Notes: generated by a model from the sequence alone, not told the origin. DNA of 64,000 nt from Nocardia flavorosea NBRC 108225 (GCF_001613385.1 NZ_BDCG01000013.1:310001-374000); one strand, 5' to 3'. Shown: positions 50,413 to 60,751, counted from the first letter of the stretch. Made by a program: numbers and translations.

Positions 50413-50438
50413 GGCGGACCGGCGTAGGCCGGTCCGCC
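50413..50438 (-). terminator. Perfect 11-bp stem after the conservon P450 genes
   Basis: GGCGGACCGGC at 50413-50423 pairs with GCCGGTCCGCC at 50428-50438 over a GTAG loop. It lies 62 bases beyond the last P450 stop (50500). No T-tract follows. Otherwise the 458-base gap 50042-50499 shows no gene. Confidence 0.6.
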
Positions 50439-50499
50439 CCGGCATGTTGCGCAGAAGAGTCGCGCCGGAATTCGGCGTCCGAGTGGCTCGGCGCCGGTT

Positions 50500-51735
50500 C
50501 TAGGTTCCGAGATGGACCGGGAAAGGCGCGGGATCGTTCTGGGTGAGCACGGGGAGGTTGCCGTGTTCGGTGAGGGGGATATCGGCGCGCAGGTTCGGGA
50601 AGCGGTCGAACAGGGCGGGCAGGGCGATGGCGGCCTCCAGCCGGGCCAGTGCCGCGCCAGGGCAGATATGCGGGCCGTAGCCGAAGGAGATATTGCGGTT
50701 CGCGGTGGGGCGGGTGATATCGAAGGTGTCGGCGTCGGCGCCGTGCAGGCCGCGGTCGCGGCCGATGGCGCGGTAGGACATGACCACACCGTCACCTTTT
50801 TCGATGGTGCGATCACCGACGGTGATGTCCTCGGTGGCGAAACGCATCAGCAGGTGGATGACGGGGCCGTCCCAGCGCAGCGTCTCCTCGATCGCTTCCT
50901 CCCAGGTGCGTTCCCCGGCCCGTATCGCGGCCAGCTGTTCCGGGTGGCCGAGCAGGGCGCGGGTGGTCATGACGATCAGGCTGACGGTGGTCTCGTGGCC
51001 GGCGGCCACCAGTGCCTTGAGGTTGCCGTGTACTTCTTCCTCGGCGAGCGGGGTTTCGCCGGCGGCCACATCGTGGAGGAAATCGGAGGTGAGATCGTCC
51101 GCCGGGTTCGCGGTCTTCTCCCGGATCAGGCCGGTGTAGTAGTTGTCGAGTTCGCCATAGATCCGCATCCGCTCGTCATGCGGGGTGAGCAGCGAGAAGA
51201 ACTTCTTGTACGACTCGAGCAGGTAGGTGTGATCGGTGCGCGGCACGCCCATCAGTTCACTGATCACCCGCATCGGCAGCGGATAGGCGAAAACCTGCTT
51301 CAGATCCACCACGCCCCCGGCACCGGCCGCCGCCAGATCGTCGAGGAGTTCGGCGGTGAACTGTTCGATCTTCGGCCGCAGTGCCCCCAGCCGGCGCGGC
51401 GCCAGCGCGCGGGTGGTTTTGATGCGCAGCCGGCGATGTTCGGCACCGTCGACGGTGAACATGGAACGGCCCGCGTCGATCATGCCGATCAGCGGCCATT
51501 CCCGGGTCACCGCGCCGGACTGCCACAGATTCCACTGCGTGTGATCTTTGACCAGACGGGTGTCGCCGAGGAGCTGCCGCGCCAGGTTGTGCCGGGTGAC
51601 GGTCCACGCCGGGGCACCCAGTAGGTCGATCTTCGTGAGCTCCGGACCCTCGCACAGGGTGCGGGTCTCCCCCGCGAGATCGGCGACCATGGGGTCGATG
51701 GTCAGGGCCGCAGGATGCGGGCATTGCCGGCTCAC
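50500..51735 (-). CDS. Cytochrome P450 (CYP154-like), conservon-associated
   Basis: A 411-residue soluble bacterial P450 with all canonical motifs: oxygen-activation I-helix ALVAAGHETTVSLIVMTTRA near residue 235, K-helix EETLR near 285 with the ExxR Arg intact, and heme loop NISFGYGPHICPGAALARLE near 350 with the axial Cys. The GTG start overlaps the upstream P450 stop by 4 bases. In Streptomyces, CYP154/CYP157 pairs close many conservon operons; the order here is the same. Substrate unknown; a redox partner is not encoded nearby. Confidence 0.9.
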   Translation of the reverse strand: MSRQCPHPAALTIDPMVADLAGETRTLCEGPELTKIDLLGAPAWTVTRHNLARQLLGDTRLVKDHTQWNLWQSGAVTREWPLIGMIDAGRSMFTVDGAEHRRLRIKTTRALAPRRLGALRPKIEQFTAELLDDLAAAGAGGVVDLKQVFAYPLPMRVISELMGVPRTDHTYLLESYKKFFSLLTPHDERMRIYGELDNYYTGLIREKTANPADDLTSDFLHDVAAGETPLAEEEVHGNLKALVAAGHETTVSLIVMTTRALLGHPEQLAAIRAGERTWEEAIEETLRWDGPVIHLLMRFATEDITVGDRTIEKGDGVVMSYRAIGRDRGLHGADADTFDITRPTANRNISFGYGPHICPGAALARLEAAIALPALFDRFPNLRADIPLTEHGNLPVLTQNDPAPFPVHLGT

Positions 51736-53015
51736 GAGCCACCTCCAACGGCGGGAACAGGGGTGAAACGAACGGGCAGAGAAGTGAACCCGCGCAGGAA
51801 CGGGGACGGCCGGCGGACCAGGGACTCGGCGGGAACCGCGAGATCCAGATCGGGTAGCCGGTCGAGCAGCACCTCGATAGCGGTGCGGGCGATGATCTCG
51901 GCGATCTGCTGGGCCGGGAACGGGCAGCGGTATTCGCCGTGCCCGAAAGCGAAATGGGCGGCGTTACCGGAATGCGCTGGATCGGCGCCCTCGCCGGTGT
52001 ACTGGCGGATATGCGGATCGGAATTGGCAGCGGCCAGGCCGAGCAGCAGCATATCGCCGCGGCGCACGAGTGCCTCACCGAGCCGGGTATCGCGTGCGAC
52101 CCAGCGACCGGCCAGTATCTGGGTCGGCGTATCTTCCCAGAGCACTTCGGTCATGGCCTGCCCGATACTGTGCCGGGCCGCTCCGAACGCGGCGGCGAAC
52201 CGGTCGTCGACCAGCATGAGGCGGATCGAATTGCCGATCCAGTCGGCGGTCGGCAGATGCGCGGCCGCGGTGACCGACTGCATATTCAGCACATACTCTT
52301 CGTCCGCGAACGGCGTGGGATCGGCGAGCATCCGGGACACCAGATCCTGGCCCGGCTGTAGTTTCTTCTGTCCCAGCAACTGCTGCATGTAATCGACGAA
52401 CCGCTGGTAGGCGGCCGGGGCTTCGGGGCCGCCGTCACACAACACCTGCATGGTCTGCGCCAGATAGGGGCCGTCGGCTTCGGGTACGCCCAGGATCCAC
52501 GCCAGGGTCAGCACCGGGAGCAGTTCGGCGAATTCGGTGATCACATCCGCGTGTCCACGACCGCAGAACCGGTCGATGAGGCCGTCGGCGAGTTTTTCGC
52601 AGGCGTTGCGCAGCGCGAACGGATCCACCGATTCCAGCGCGGGTTCCACCAGCGCCACATGGCGGGCGTGTGCGGCGCCGGCGGTGAAATAGATTCCCGG
52701 TTGCGGGCGGCCCACCATCGGCAGCAGCGGCCAATCCGGTGGGATCGCCGGCCACTGGTTCCACAGCGCCGAATCCCGCGGGAACAACACACCGTCGGTG
52801 GTGACCTGATGCAGTTCCCGGTAGCCGATCACCAGCCACGCGGGGATCCCGCCGACGAGTTCCACCGCCACCACCGGGCCGTGCCCGGACCGCATCCGGG
52901 TGTAGAGCAGCGCGGGGTCGGTGTGGAAACCCGGACCGTCCAGGCGAACCGAGCCGGGTGAGGCCGACGGGCAACTCGCGGCGGGCAGGCCGGCGTTGTA
53001 CTCGAGACCGGTCAC
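51732..53015 (-). CDS. Cytochrome P450 (CYP157-like) lacking ExxR, conservon-associated
   Basis: A 427-residue P450-fold protein. The heme-thiolate Cys364 lies in HFAFGHGEYRCPFPAQQ. The K-helix ExxR motif is replaced by EVLW at 290-293 and the I-helix segment SVTAAAHLPTADWIGN lacks the usual AGxxT. Loss of ExxR is a known property of CYP157 members. It overlaps the GTPase gene (stop 53012, GTG start 53013-53015) and the CYP154-like gene by 4 bases each. It may act as a non-catalytic or heme-binding partner of the second P450 (inference). Confidence 0.88.
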   Translation of the reverse strand: MTGLEYNAGLPAASCPSASPGSVRLDGPGFHTDPALLYTRMRSGHGPVVAVELVGGIPAWLVIGYRELHQVTTDGVLFPRDSALWNQWPAIPPDWPLLPMVGRPQPGIYFTAGAAHARHVALVEPALESVDPFALRNACEKLADGLIDRFCGRGHADVITEFAELLPVLTLAWILGVPEADGPYLAQTMQVLCDGGPEAPAAYQRFVDYMQQLLGQKKLQPGQDLVSRMLADPTPFADEEYVLNMQSVTAAAHLPTADWIGNSIRLMLVDDRFAAAFGAARHSIGQAMTEVLWEDTPTQILAGRWVARDTRLGEALVRRGDMLLLGLAAANSDPHIRQYTGEGADPAHSGNAAHFAFGHGEYRCPFPAQQIAEIIARTAIEVLLDRLPDLDLAVPAESLVRRPSPFLRGFTSLPVRFTPVPAVGGGS

Positions 53016-53635
53016 GGCCGCACCTCCACTCCGGCCGGGGCCTGCCGCTCGATGAGGTGCTCGACCAGGCCGATCAGCACCTGTTTGCCGGAATCCGGCG
53101 AACGCGCATCGCAGCCGAACAGCGGAACGTGCGGATCCAGGTCGAGGGCATCCCGGACCTCGTCCAGCGGTGGTGGGACAGGCTCGAACGAATTGCACGC
53201 GACCACGAACGGCGTGCCCTGGTACTCGAGCCGGTCGATGGCGTACCAGGAATCGCTGATCCGGCGCGGGTCCACCAGCACCACCGCGCCCAGCGCGCCG
53301 GTGAACAGCCGATCCCACAGGAACCAGAACCGTTCCTGTCCCGGGGCGCCGAACACGTACAGCACATACTCGTCGGACAGGCTGATCCGTCCGAAATCGA
53401 AAGCGACCGTGGTGGTGGACTTGCCGGTCACCCCGGACAGATCGTCGACACCGACCCCGGCATCGGTCATCACGGCCTCGGTGTCCAGCGGCTGGATCTC
53501 GCTCACCGCGCGGACCATTGTCGTCTTGCCCACCCCGAAGCCGCCGACGACAACGACTTTCAGACCGTGCCGCACCGAACCGGCCAGCGGGGCACGGGCA
53601 CGGGTGGGGCGATCGTCAAAGGCTACGGAGTCCAA
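53012..53635 (-). CDS. Conservon small GTPase-like ATP/GTP-binding protein (CvnD type)
   Basis: A 207-residue Ras-like nucleotide-binding protein. P-loop GGFGVGKTTMV is near residue 31, a switch-I-like Thr in KSTTTVAFDFGRI near 73, and the G3-like YVFGAPGQERFWFLWDRL near 92. The usual NKxD is degenerate (ACNSFE). In conservons CvnD is a membrane-peripheral GTPase acting with CvnA-C in a receptor-like complex. The start is probably the TTG at 53633-53635 with AGAAGG upstream, overlapping the DUF742 gene by 20 bases. Confidence 0.92.
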   Translation of the reverse strand: MDSVAFDDRPTRARAPLAGSVRHGLKVVVVGGFGVGKTTMVRAVSEIQPLDTEAVMTDAGVGVDDLSGVTGKSTTTVAFDFGRISLSDEYVLYVFGAPGQERFWFLWDRLFTGALGAVVLVDPRRISDSWYAIDRLEYQGTPFVVACNSFEPVPPPLDEVRDALDLDPHVPLFGCDARSPDSGKQVLIGLVEHLIERQAPAGVEVRP

Positions 53636-53975
53636 CTAGCACCTTCTCGAGCATGTCGATATCGAATGTGTCGCCGTAGGATCCCGTGGCGAGTTCGGGG
53701 TGGCGCACGGTGACCTTGCCGGGGTGCAGCAGATCCGCGACCAGAACCGTCGCGATGCCGATCGGCAGCCGCAGTTCGGCGGCGATCTCCACCACCGCGG
53801 TCGGTTGCCGGCACATGGTCAGGATGGCCGCGTGTTCGCGCTGCATCGCCGGTGCCGGCGCGCATTCACTGACCACCAGGGTGACCGGATCGAATTCTTC
53901 GGTGGTGGGGGCGGTACGTCCGCCGGTGAGGGTGTAGAAACGGTCGGGTTCGTCATCGCGGCCGGGGCGGTTCAC
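53616..53975 (-). CDS. Conservon DUF742 protein (CvnC type)
   Basis: A 119-residue DUF742 protein: DRFYTLTGGRTAPTTEEFDP, VTLVVSECAP, HAAILTMCRQPTAVVEIAAE, LRLPIGIATVLVADLLHPGK. It has a winged-helix-like core of unknown activity and is an invariant part of conservons. Overlaps CvnB (4 bases) and CvnD (20 bases), showing tight translational coupling. Confidence 0.92.
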   Translation of the reverse strand: MNRPGRDDEPDRFYTLTGGRTAPTTEEFDPVTLVVSECAPAPAMQREHAAILTMCRQPTAVVEIAAELRLPIGIATVLVADLLHPGKVTVRHPELATGSYGDTFDIDMLEKVLVGLRSL

Positions 53976-54391
53976 AGCAGTCTCGCTCTACTCCCTCGCG
54001 GCGGTGCGGACAGATACTCCCCGACCTGTTCGATCAGCGCCGCCATCTGCGCGCCGACCAGGCCGGCGTCGGCATCGTCGTCGGCGAGGACCGCGATCTG
54101 GGCGCCCGCACCGGCGCCGACGATGAACAGGATTCCGCCGTAGAACTCGGTCATCGACTGCCGCACTCCGCCGCGGCCGTTGCCGAATTCCGCGGAGGCG
54201 CTGCCGGCCAGAGCCTGCACACCGGAGGCGATGGCGGCGAGCCGGTCGGCCTGGTCCGTCGACAACCCGGCGGTATGGCACATCTGGATACCGTCGGCGG
54301 CGAGCAGAACCGCGTGCCGGGCACCGGCGGTTTCGCTCAGCAGCCGCTGTAGCAGCCAATCCAGTTGCGCCGGATCCGATGTCATCGTCAT
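53972..54391 (-). CDS. Conservon roadblock/LC7-domain protein (CvnB type)
   Basis: A 139-residue roadblock/LC7 protein: LDWLLQRLLSETAGARHAVL, LAADGIQMCHTAGLSTDQAD, RLAAIASGVQALAGSASAEF, GGILFIVGAGAGAQIAVLAD. Roadblock proteins regulate small GTPases such as CvnD. The ATG at 54389-54391 shares one base with the CvnA stop (TGATG) and GGGAG lies about 9 bases upstream. Confidence 0.92.
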   Translation of the reverse strand: MTMTSDPAQLDWLLQRLLSETAGARHAVLLAADGIQMCHTAGLSTDQADRLAAIASGVQALAGSASAEFGNGRGGVRQSMTEFYGGILFIVGAGAGAQIAVLADDDADAGLVGAQMAALIEQVGEYLSAPPRGSRARLL

Positions 54392-55980
54392 CAATCGTTC
54401 TCCCAATCGGTTGTCGTGTCATGACGCGCCGGTCGCGCGGCGCCGTTGCCGGGCGACCCGATCGGTCCGCCGAAAGGCTGGGAGTTCTCTTCCGCCCGGC
54501 CGGTGACCGCGCGTTGGAAGGCCCCCATGGCCGAAGCTGCCGATCGGTGCTTCGCGGCGGTGCCCTCCGGTGCGCAACGATCGAAGAGATCGGGATCGGA
54601 CCGGCCGGGCAGGCCTTCGGGGTGGGCGGCGGCCAGGGTGCTGCCTCGGCGCCGTTTGGGCAGAACCGTTGTGGTGGTCGCCGAGGTCTGCGATACCGGC
54701 GCCGGGAATTGTCCCGACGTGTACTGCGTGACCTGATGGCGACCCGAGGTGTACGGGGACTGCGCCGGATAACCGGTACCGCGGTTTGCGCCGGTGTCCG
54801 GAGCGTCGTCGACGGGCGCGGGAGCGGTCAGATAGCGGGAGCCGGTATCCGGGACCGTTGCGAACGAGCCGGTGGCTGAGCCCGCGGGCAGTCCCGGCTG
54901 CACCATCGAATTCCCGGCGGGCAATGCCGGAGTGGCCGGTGGTTCGATGCGGGCGGTGAGGTCGCGGGGGATCATCACCACCGCGGCGGTGCCGCCGATG
55001 GCCGACGGCCGGTAGCTGACGGTGAGTCCGTGTTTGCGGGCGAGCCGGCCGACGACCGCCAGCCCGAACCGGGTGCCGTTGAGCGACGACAGGCCCTCGG
55101 TCGCGTCCTCGGTTCCGGACACCGTGATCTGTGCGCGACGTAGCGAGGTTTCGCTCATCACCAGTCCGCTGTCCTCGATCGTCACCACCACGCCCGCCGG
55201 GATCTCCGCGGCGTAGATATGCACCTCGGTGGTGGGCGGCGAGAACCGGCAGGCATTGTCGACCAGTTCGGACAGGGCGTGGATAACGCCCTCGGCCGCG
55301 TGCCCGGCGATCGCGATCTCGGCGATGGCCCGCATCCGCACGCGTTGATAGCCGCCGACCCGCCCGATGGCCGCGCGCAGCACCCGTTCCAGCACAATCG
55401 GTTTGGCCCAGCGCCGGCCGGTACGCGCACCACTGAGGATCGCGATACTGTCGGCGAGGCGACCGGCCTGAGCGGTGGCGTGGTCGAGTCTCAGCAGATC
55501 GGCGAGTACGGTCTGGTCGGCGTATCGATGTTCCAGATCCTGCAGTTCGGCCAGCATACTGGTGGTCATCGCCTGCATCCGGCCGGACGCGTTCGCCAGC
55601 GCCGCGATGGCCGCCGACCGGCGACGCTCACTGGCCGCGGTGGCCTCCTTCTCCACGGCTACGGCCTGTTCGGCGGCCGCGACCCGGCCCTCCGCCCGGG
55701 CCAGCAGCTGCGCCGTTTCCGCCCGGCGCTGCTGTTCGGCCAGGAACAACCCCCGGACGTACACCGCGGTGGTGACCGCGGTGCAGGCCGCGACGACGGC
55801 GACGGAAATCCATACGGCCGTGAGCATCCGGTCGGGCGGGGCCACCGAGAGCATGGCGGCGGCGACCAGTCCGACACCGATCGTCACCGAGAGCGCCAAT
55901 GTGAGGGCGGGAGCCACCCACTGCCGCCGGTCCGCCGGTCCAGGCCTACCCGGACCGCTCGCCACCACCGATTCGTACAT
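54391..55980 (-). CDS. Conservon sensor histidine kinase-like protein (CvnA type)
   Basis: A 529-residue membrane protein. Two N-terminal helices (APALTLALSVTIGVGLVAAA about 25-45, AVWISVAVVAACTAVTTAVY about 57-76) lead into a coiled coil (QRRAETAQLLARAEGRVAAA). A HATPase domain follows (VIHALSELVDNACRFSPPTT near 235, GTRFGLAVVGRLARKHGLTV near 305). The phosphoacceptor His is not obvious, as in other CvnA proteins. A long Pro/Ser/Thr-rich tail fills the last 170 residues. The ATG at 55978-55980 was chosen because homology begins there; an upstream in-frame extension is not family-like. Confidence 0.9.
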   Translation of the reverse strand: MYESVVASGPGRPGPADRRQWVAPALTLALSVTIGVGLVAAAMLSVAPPDRMLTAVWISVAVVAACTAVTTAVYVRGLFLAEQQRRAETAQLLARAEGRVAAAEQAVAVEKEATAASERRRSAAIAALANASGRMQAMTTSMLAELQDLEHRYADQTVLADLLRLDHATAQAGRLADSIAILSGARTGRRWAKPIVLERVLRAAIGRVGGYQRVRMRAIAEIAIAGHAAEGVIHALSELVDNACRFSPPTTEVHIYAAEIPAGVVVTIEDSGLVMSETSLRRAQITVSGTEDATEGLSSLNGTRFGLAVVGRLARKHGLTVSYRPSAIGGTAAVVMIPRDLTARIEPPATPALPAGNSMVQPGLPAGSATGSFATVPDTGSRYLTAPAPVDDAPDTGANRGTGYPAQSPYTSGRHQVTQYTSGQFPAPVSQTSATTTTVLPKRRRGSTLAAAHPEGLPGRSDPDLFDRCAPEGTAAKHRSAASAMGAFQRAVTGRAEENSQPFGGPIGSPGNGAARPARHDTTTDWEND

Positions 55981-56203
55981 AGGTCGGGTACCCCCGCTCG
56001 CGCCACGTCCCGCCGACTCCACGCCGAGCCCGCATCCGGCACCCCATCGTGCCCCGTTACCGAATCGTCGGATGAAAAATGGTTTCGCTCCGATGATTTC
56101 GGGTACAGGGCCGAAGCATATCGGCCTAGTCCAACCGGCGCCACCCGAGCAGGCCAAACCTCAGCCAACACTCAGTATCGGAAAGAAGCCGGCCGAGTCC
56201 GCT

Positions 56204-57118
56204 CTAGAAGCCGAGTTTGCCCAGTTGTTTGGGGTCGCGCTGCCAGTCCTTCGCGATCTTCACATGCAGATGCAGGTAGATACGGGTGCCGAGAATATGC
56301 TCGATCTGTTCACGGGCGTTGGTGCCGACCTCTTTCAGGCGCGCACCACCCTTTCCGATGATGATCGCCTTCTGGCTCGACCGCTCGACATACAGCAACG
56401 CATGCACATCGAGCATGTCCTCGCGTTCTTCGCGCGGCAGCACCTCTTCGATCACCACCGCCAGCGAATGCGGCAGTTCGTCGCGCACCCCCTCCAGTGC
56501 GGCCTCCCGGATGAGCTCGGCCATCAGGGTTTCCTCGGGTTCGTCGGTGAGTTCCCCGTCGGGATAGAACGCCGGCCCGGGCGGCATCTTCGAGGCGATC
56601 AGATCGACCAGCAGCTCGACCTGCTCCCCCTTGACGGCCGAGACCGGGATGACATCGGAATCCGGTCCGAGCAGTCCGGAAACCGCGAGCAGTTGTTTCG
56701 CGATCTGCTCCCGGCCGACCTTGTCGATCTTGGTGACCACACCGAGCAGGGTGGTCTTCGGCGCCATCTGCCGTACCTGCTGCACGATCCAGCGGTCACC
56801 CGGGCCGATCTTCTCGTCCGCCGGGATGCACAGCGCGATCACATCGACCTCGGAATAGGTATCGCGCACAAGATCGTTGAGCCGCTGGCCCAGCAGGGTG
56901 CGAGGCCGGTGCAGACCCGGGGTGTCCACCAGGATCAACTGGGTGTGCTCCCGGTGCACGATCCCGCGGATGGTGTGGCGGGTGGTCTGCGGCCGCGAGC
57001 TGGTGATCGCGATCTTCGCTCCCACCAGCGCATTGGTCAGCGTCGATTTACCCGTATTCGGGCGGCCGACAAAACAGACGAAACCGGACCGGAACTCCCG
57101 CTCACCGGATTCAGGCAT
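56204..57118 (-). CDS. era: GTPase Era
   Basis: A 304-residue ribosome-assembly GTPase. G1 is VGRPNTGKSTLTNALVG at residues 17-33, G3 DTPGLHRPRTLLG near 66, G4 TKID near 130 and G5 VSAVKGEQVE near 165. The C-terminal KH domain is marked by IIIGKGGARLKEVGTNAREQ near 260. Era binds the 3' end of 16S rRNA. Its start overlaps the previous gene stop by 8 bases. It is separated from recO by the inserted conservon. Confidence 0.97.
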   Translation of the reverse strand: MPESGEREFRSGFVCFVGRPNTGKSTLTNALVGAKIAITSSRPQTTRHTIRGIVHREHTQLILVDTPGLHRPRTLLGQRLNDLVRDTYSEVDVIALCIPADEKIGPGDRWIVQQVRQMAPKTTLLGVVTKIDKVGREQIAKQLLAVSGLLGPDSDVIPVSAVKGEQVELLVDLIASKMPPGPAFYPDGELTDEPEETLMAELIREAALEGVRDELPHSLAVVIEEVLPREEREDMLDVHALLYVERSSQKAIIIGKGGARLKEVGTNAREQIEHILGTRIYLHLHVKIAKDWQRDPKQLGKLGF

Positions 57119-57461
57119 CGGTGGCCTCGTAACCCTCGGCGATATCGAAAACCGCGCCCGACGTGTCGGCGAAGATGATCCGCGCCCCCGCCGATACCTC
57201 GCGCACCGCCGAAACCCCCGCGTCGGCGAACTTTCCGCCCACCACGACGGCCGCCTCGAAACCTTCCGCGCCGCTGGAGATCGCTGCGGCCACCGCCGAC
57301 TGCAACGCCGTCAGCCGCAACGCCTGCAATCCCACCTCACCGGCAGCATAGGTGCGGCCGTCGGTATCGCGGATCGCCGCGCCCGCGGCACCGCCCGTAC
57401 GGCCCAGCGCCCCCCGCGCCAGCACCAGCAGCTTGTTGTCCTCGGCATCCAGTTCAGTCAT
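57111..57461 (-). CDS. Cytidine deaminase-like protein of unknown function (Rv2365c-like)
   Basis: A 116-residue protein with the beta-sheet pattern of cytidine deaminases (NKLLVLARGALGRTGGAAGA, AIRDTDGRTYAAGEVGLQAL, RLTALQSAVAAAISSGAEG). It lacks the zinc-binding HAE and PCxxC motifs, so it is probably not a deaminase. It sits between era and the CNNM gene exactly as Rv2365c does, overlapping both (8 bases each). Confidence 0.82.
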   Translation of the reverse strand: MTELDAEDNKLLVLARGALGRTGGAAGAAIRDTDGRTYAAGEVGLQALRLTALQSAVAAAISSGAEGFEAAVVVGGKFADAGVSAVREVSAGARIIFADTSGAVFDIAEGYEATDA

Positions 57462-58785
57462 GGCCTGCTCCCTCGTCACTTCGGGCGGACGGGCGGTCCC
57501 GGTCCGGCTCCGCATCGGTTTCCGTAGTCTGCTCCGGCGCCCGGGACACCACCACGGTGTGCACCCGGACCCGTCCTCGGGCGTCCGCACCACCCTCACC
57601 GCGCAATTCCAGCCCGTGCGCGACGACCTCCGCGCCCGGCAGCGGTACCCGGCCCAGCTCGTGCGCGAGCAAACCGCCGACGGTATCCACTTCTTCCTCA
57701 CCGATCGGCAGGCCGTACAAATCCCCCAGGTCGGCGACCGGCAACCGCGCCGAGACCCGGTAGCGTCCCGGTTCCAGCTCTTCGATCGGCGGCGTCTCGT
57801 CGGTGTCGTACTCGTCGGCGATCTCGCCCACGATCTCTTCGAGCACATCCTCGATGCTCACCAGACCGGCGATACCGCCGTACTCGTCCACCAGCAGGGC
57901 CATATGGTTGCGTCGGCGCTGCATTTCGTCGAGCAGATCGTCGAGCGGTTTGGAATCGGGCATGAACACCGCGTCGCGCATGACCTCACGCACCCGCACA
58001 CTGCGTCCGCGGTCGGCGTAGGGCACCAGATCCTTCAGGTACACCACTCCGAGGATGTCGTCGACGTTCTCGCCGATCACCGGTATCCGGGAATGCCCGC
58101 TGCGCACCGCCAGCGACATCGCCTGCGCCACCGATTTATCGGCTTCGATCCACACCATTTCGGTGCGCGGCACCATCACCGCGCGGGCGGTGGTATCGCC
58201 GAGTTCGAATACCGACTGGATCATCCGGCGCTCGTCGTCGGCGACCACCCCGCGTTCGCGCGCCATATCGACTACTTCGCGGAGTTCGATCTCGGAGGCG
58301 AACGGCCCGTTCCGGAAACCTTTACCGGGCGTGATGGCATTACCGAGCAGGATCAGCAGCCGGCTCAGCGGGCCCAGCAGCGCACCGATGAACTGCAGCG
58401 GCAGCCCCGCAGTGAGGGCGATCGAATACGCATGCTGGCGGCCCAGCGTGCGCGGGCCCACCCCGATCACCACGTAGGACACCAGCACCATCACCACGGC
58501 GGTGACCAGCAGCGCCCAGGCACTGTCCATGAAGTGGGTCAGCCCCGCGGCCAGCAGTACCGTTGCGGTGATCTCGCACAGAATGCGCAACAGCACCATG
58601 AGGTTCACGTAGCGCGGCCGGTCGTCCACGATCCGGCTCAATCGCACCGCCCCGGGCCGGTCGCCACGCGCCATATCGTCGAGGCGTGCCACCGACAAGG
58701 TGTTCAACGCCGAATCCACGGCGGCGAAGACCCCGCCCACCGCAGCGAGCAACACGGCGAGCAGTAAGAGGATCATCTCGTTCAC
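57454..58785 (-). CDS. CNNM/CorC-family transporter-like protein (hemolysin C family)
   Basis: A 443-residue membrane protein. A DUF21/CNNM region has about four helices (LLLLAVLLAAVGGVFAAVD, VLLRILCEITATVLLAAGLT, LLVTAVVMVLVSYVVIGVGP). Two CBS domains follow (RAVMVPRTEMVWIEADKSVA near 195, VFMPDSKPLDDLLDEMQRRR near 260), then a CorC/HlyC domain (LVDEYGGIAGLVSIEDVLEE near 290). The family is linked to Mg2+ or other cation efflux. It overlaps ybeY by 4 bases. Counterpart of Rv2366c. Confidence 0.92.
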   Translation of the reverse strand: MNEMILLLLAVLLAAVGGVFAAVDSALNTLSVARLDDMARGDRPGAVRLSRIVDDRPRYVNLMVLLRILCEITATVLLAAGLTHFMDSAWALLVTAVVMVLVSYVVIGVGPRTLGRQHAYSIALTAGLPLQFIGALLGPLSRLLILLGNAITPGKGFRNGPFASEIELREVVDMARERGVVADDERRMIQSVFELGDTTARAVMVPRTEMVWIEADKSVAQAMSLAVRSGHSRIPVIGENVDDILGVVYLKDLVPYADRGRSVRVREVMRDAVFMPDSKPLDDLLDEMQRRRNHMALLVDEYGGIAGLVSIEDVLEEIVGEIADEYDTDETPPIEELEPGRYRVSARLPVADLGDLYGLPIGEEEVDTVGGLLAHELGRVPLPGAEVVAHGLELRGEGGADARGRVRVHTVVVSRAPEQTTETDAEPDRDRPSARSDEGAGHD

Positions 58786-59351
58786 GCGTGTGCGTCACCC
58801 GGCCGCGATCGGCCCTCTTCCGGTGCCACGAACCCCGTTTTGTCCAGCAGCCGGGCATCGCGCGCGGCCAGCTCGGCACGGAGTTGTTCCTCGCGCAACT
58901 GCTCGTACCACTGCTCGAGCAGCTGGGTCTGCAGGGTGAACATCTCCTTCTCCTCGGCCGGTTCGGCATGGTCGTAACCGAGCAGATGCAGTACCCCGTG
59001 CACGGTGAGCAGGGCGAGTTCGTGATCGAGTGAATGCCCGGCCTTGGCGGCCTGGTCGAGGGCGAACTCGGGACAGAGCACGATATCGCCGAGCATGGAG
59101 GGTCCGGGCTCCGGGCTGTCGGGACGGCCGCCGGGTTCGAGCTCGTCCATCGGGAACGACATCACGTCGGTGGGCCCCGGTAGATCCATCCAGCGCATAT
59201 GCAGGTCGGCCATGGTGTCGAGATCGACCAGCACCATCGACAGTTCGGCCGCCGGGTGTACGTCCATCCGGCCGATCACGAAGCGGGCGACACCGACAAG
59301 GTCTTCCTCGGGCACGTCCATACCCGACTCGTTGGCGATCTCGATACTCAC
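58782..59351 (-). CDS. ybeY: Endoribonuclease YbeY
   Basis: A 189-residue zinc-dependent rRNA maturation nuclease. The metal motif ALLTVHGVLHLLGYDHAEPA (HxxxHxxxxxH) is near residue 120. The N-terminal part has VLVDLDTMADLHMRWMDLPG and PTDVMSFPMDEL, the family signature. A charged C-terminal extension of about 45 residues exceeds the E. coli length. It is followed with overlap by the CNNM gene and preceded by phoH. Confidence 0.95.
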   Translation of the reverse strand: MSIEIANESGMDVPEEDLVGVARFVIGRMDVHPAAELSMVLVDLDTMADLHMRWMDLPGPTDVMSFPMDELEPGGRPDSPEPGPSMLGDIVLCPEFALDQAAKAGHSLDHELALLTVHGVLHLLGYDHAEPAEEKEMFTLQTQLLEQWYEQLREEQLRAELAARDARLLDKTGFVAPEEGRSRPGDAHA

Positions 59352-59477
59352 CTGGTCAGCCTAATGGGTACCCTCGGCCGCCACCTATCCGACGCCCGCG
59401 CACGACCTGTGCGAGGGCGGCATGACATTCGGGTGCCGGCCGCCACCACGCACCGAAGGGGGGCCCGCCGGGAGCGC

Positions 59478-60578
<1,101 letters not shown>

Positions 60579-60751
60579 GTAGTGGCTATGGCCTGCTTTC
60601 CGGTCTCGACAGGCGCGGTGAGGCGCGCTGTTTGCTCTGCTCGCGAACGGTATCGCTGCCCCGAGTCTAACTCCAGGGCCCGACAGGTCCCACCCGAATT
60701 ACGAGTGCCCACACCCTGGTCGACCGGCGCTACGTGAAGTTCATCCGGGCC

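Noticed and set aside
57111..57461. Functional cytidine deaminase
   Set aside because: The fold pattern fits but the zinc-binding HAE and PCxxC motifs are absent, so a catalytic call is not supported.
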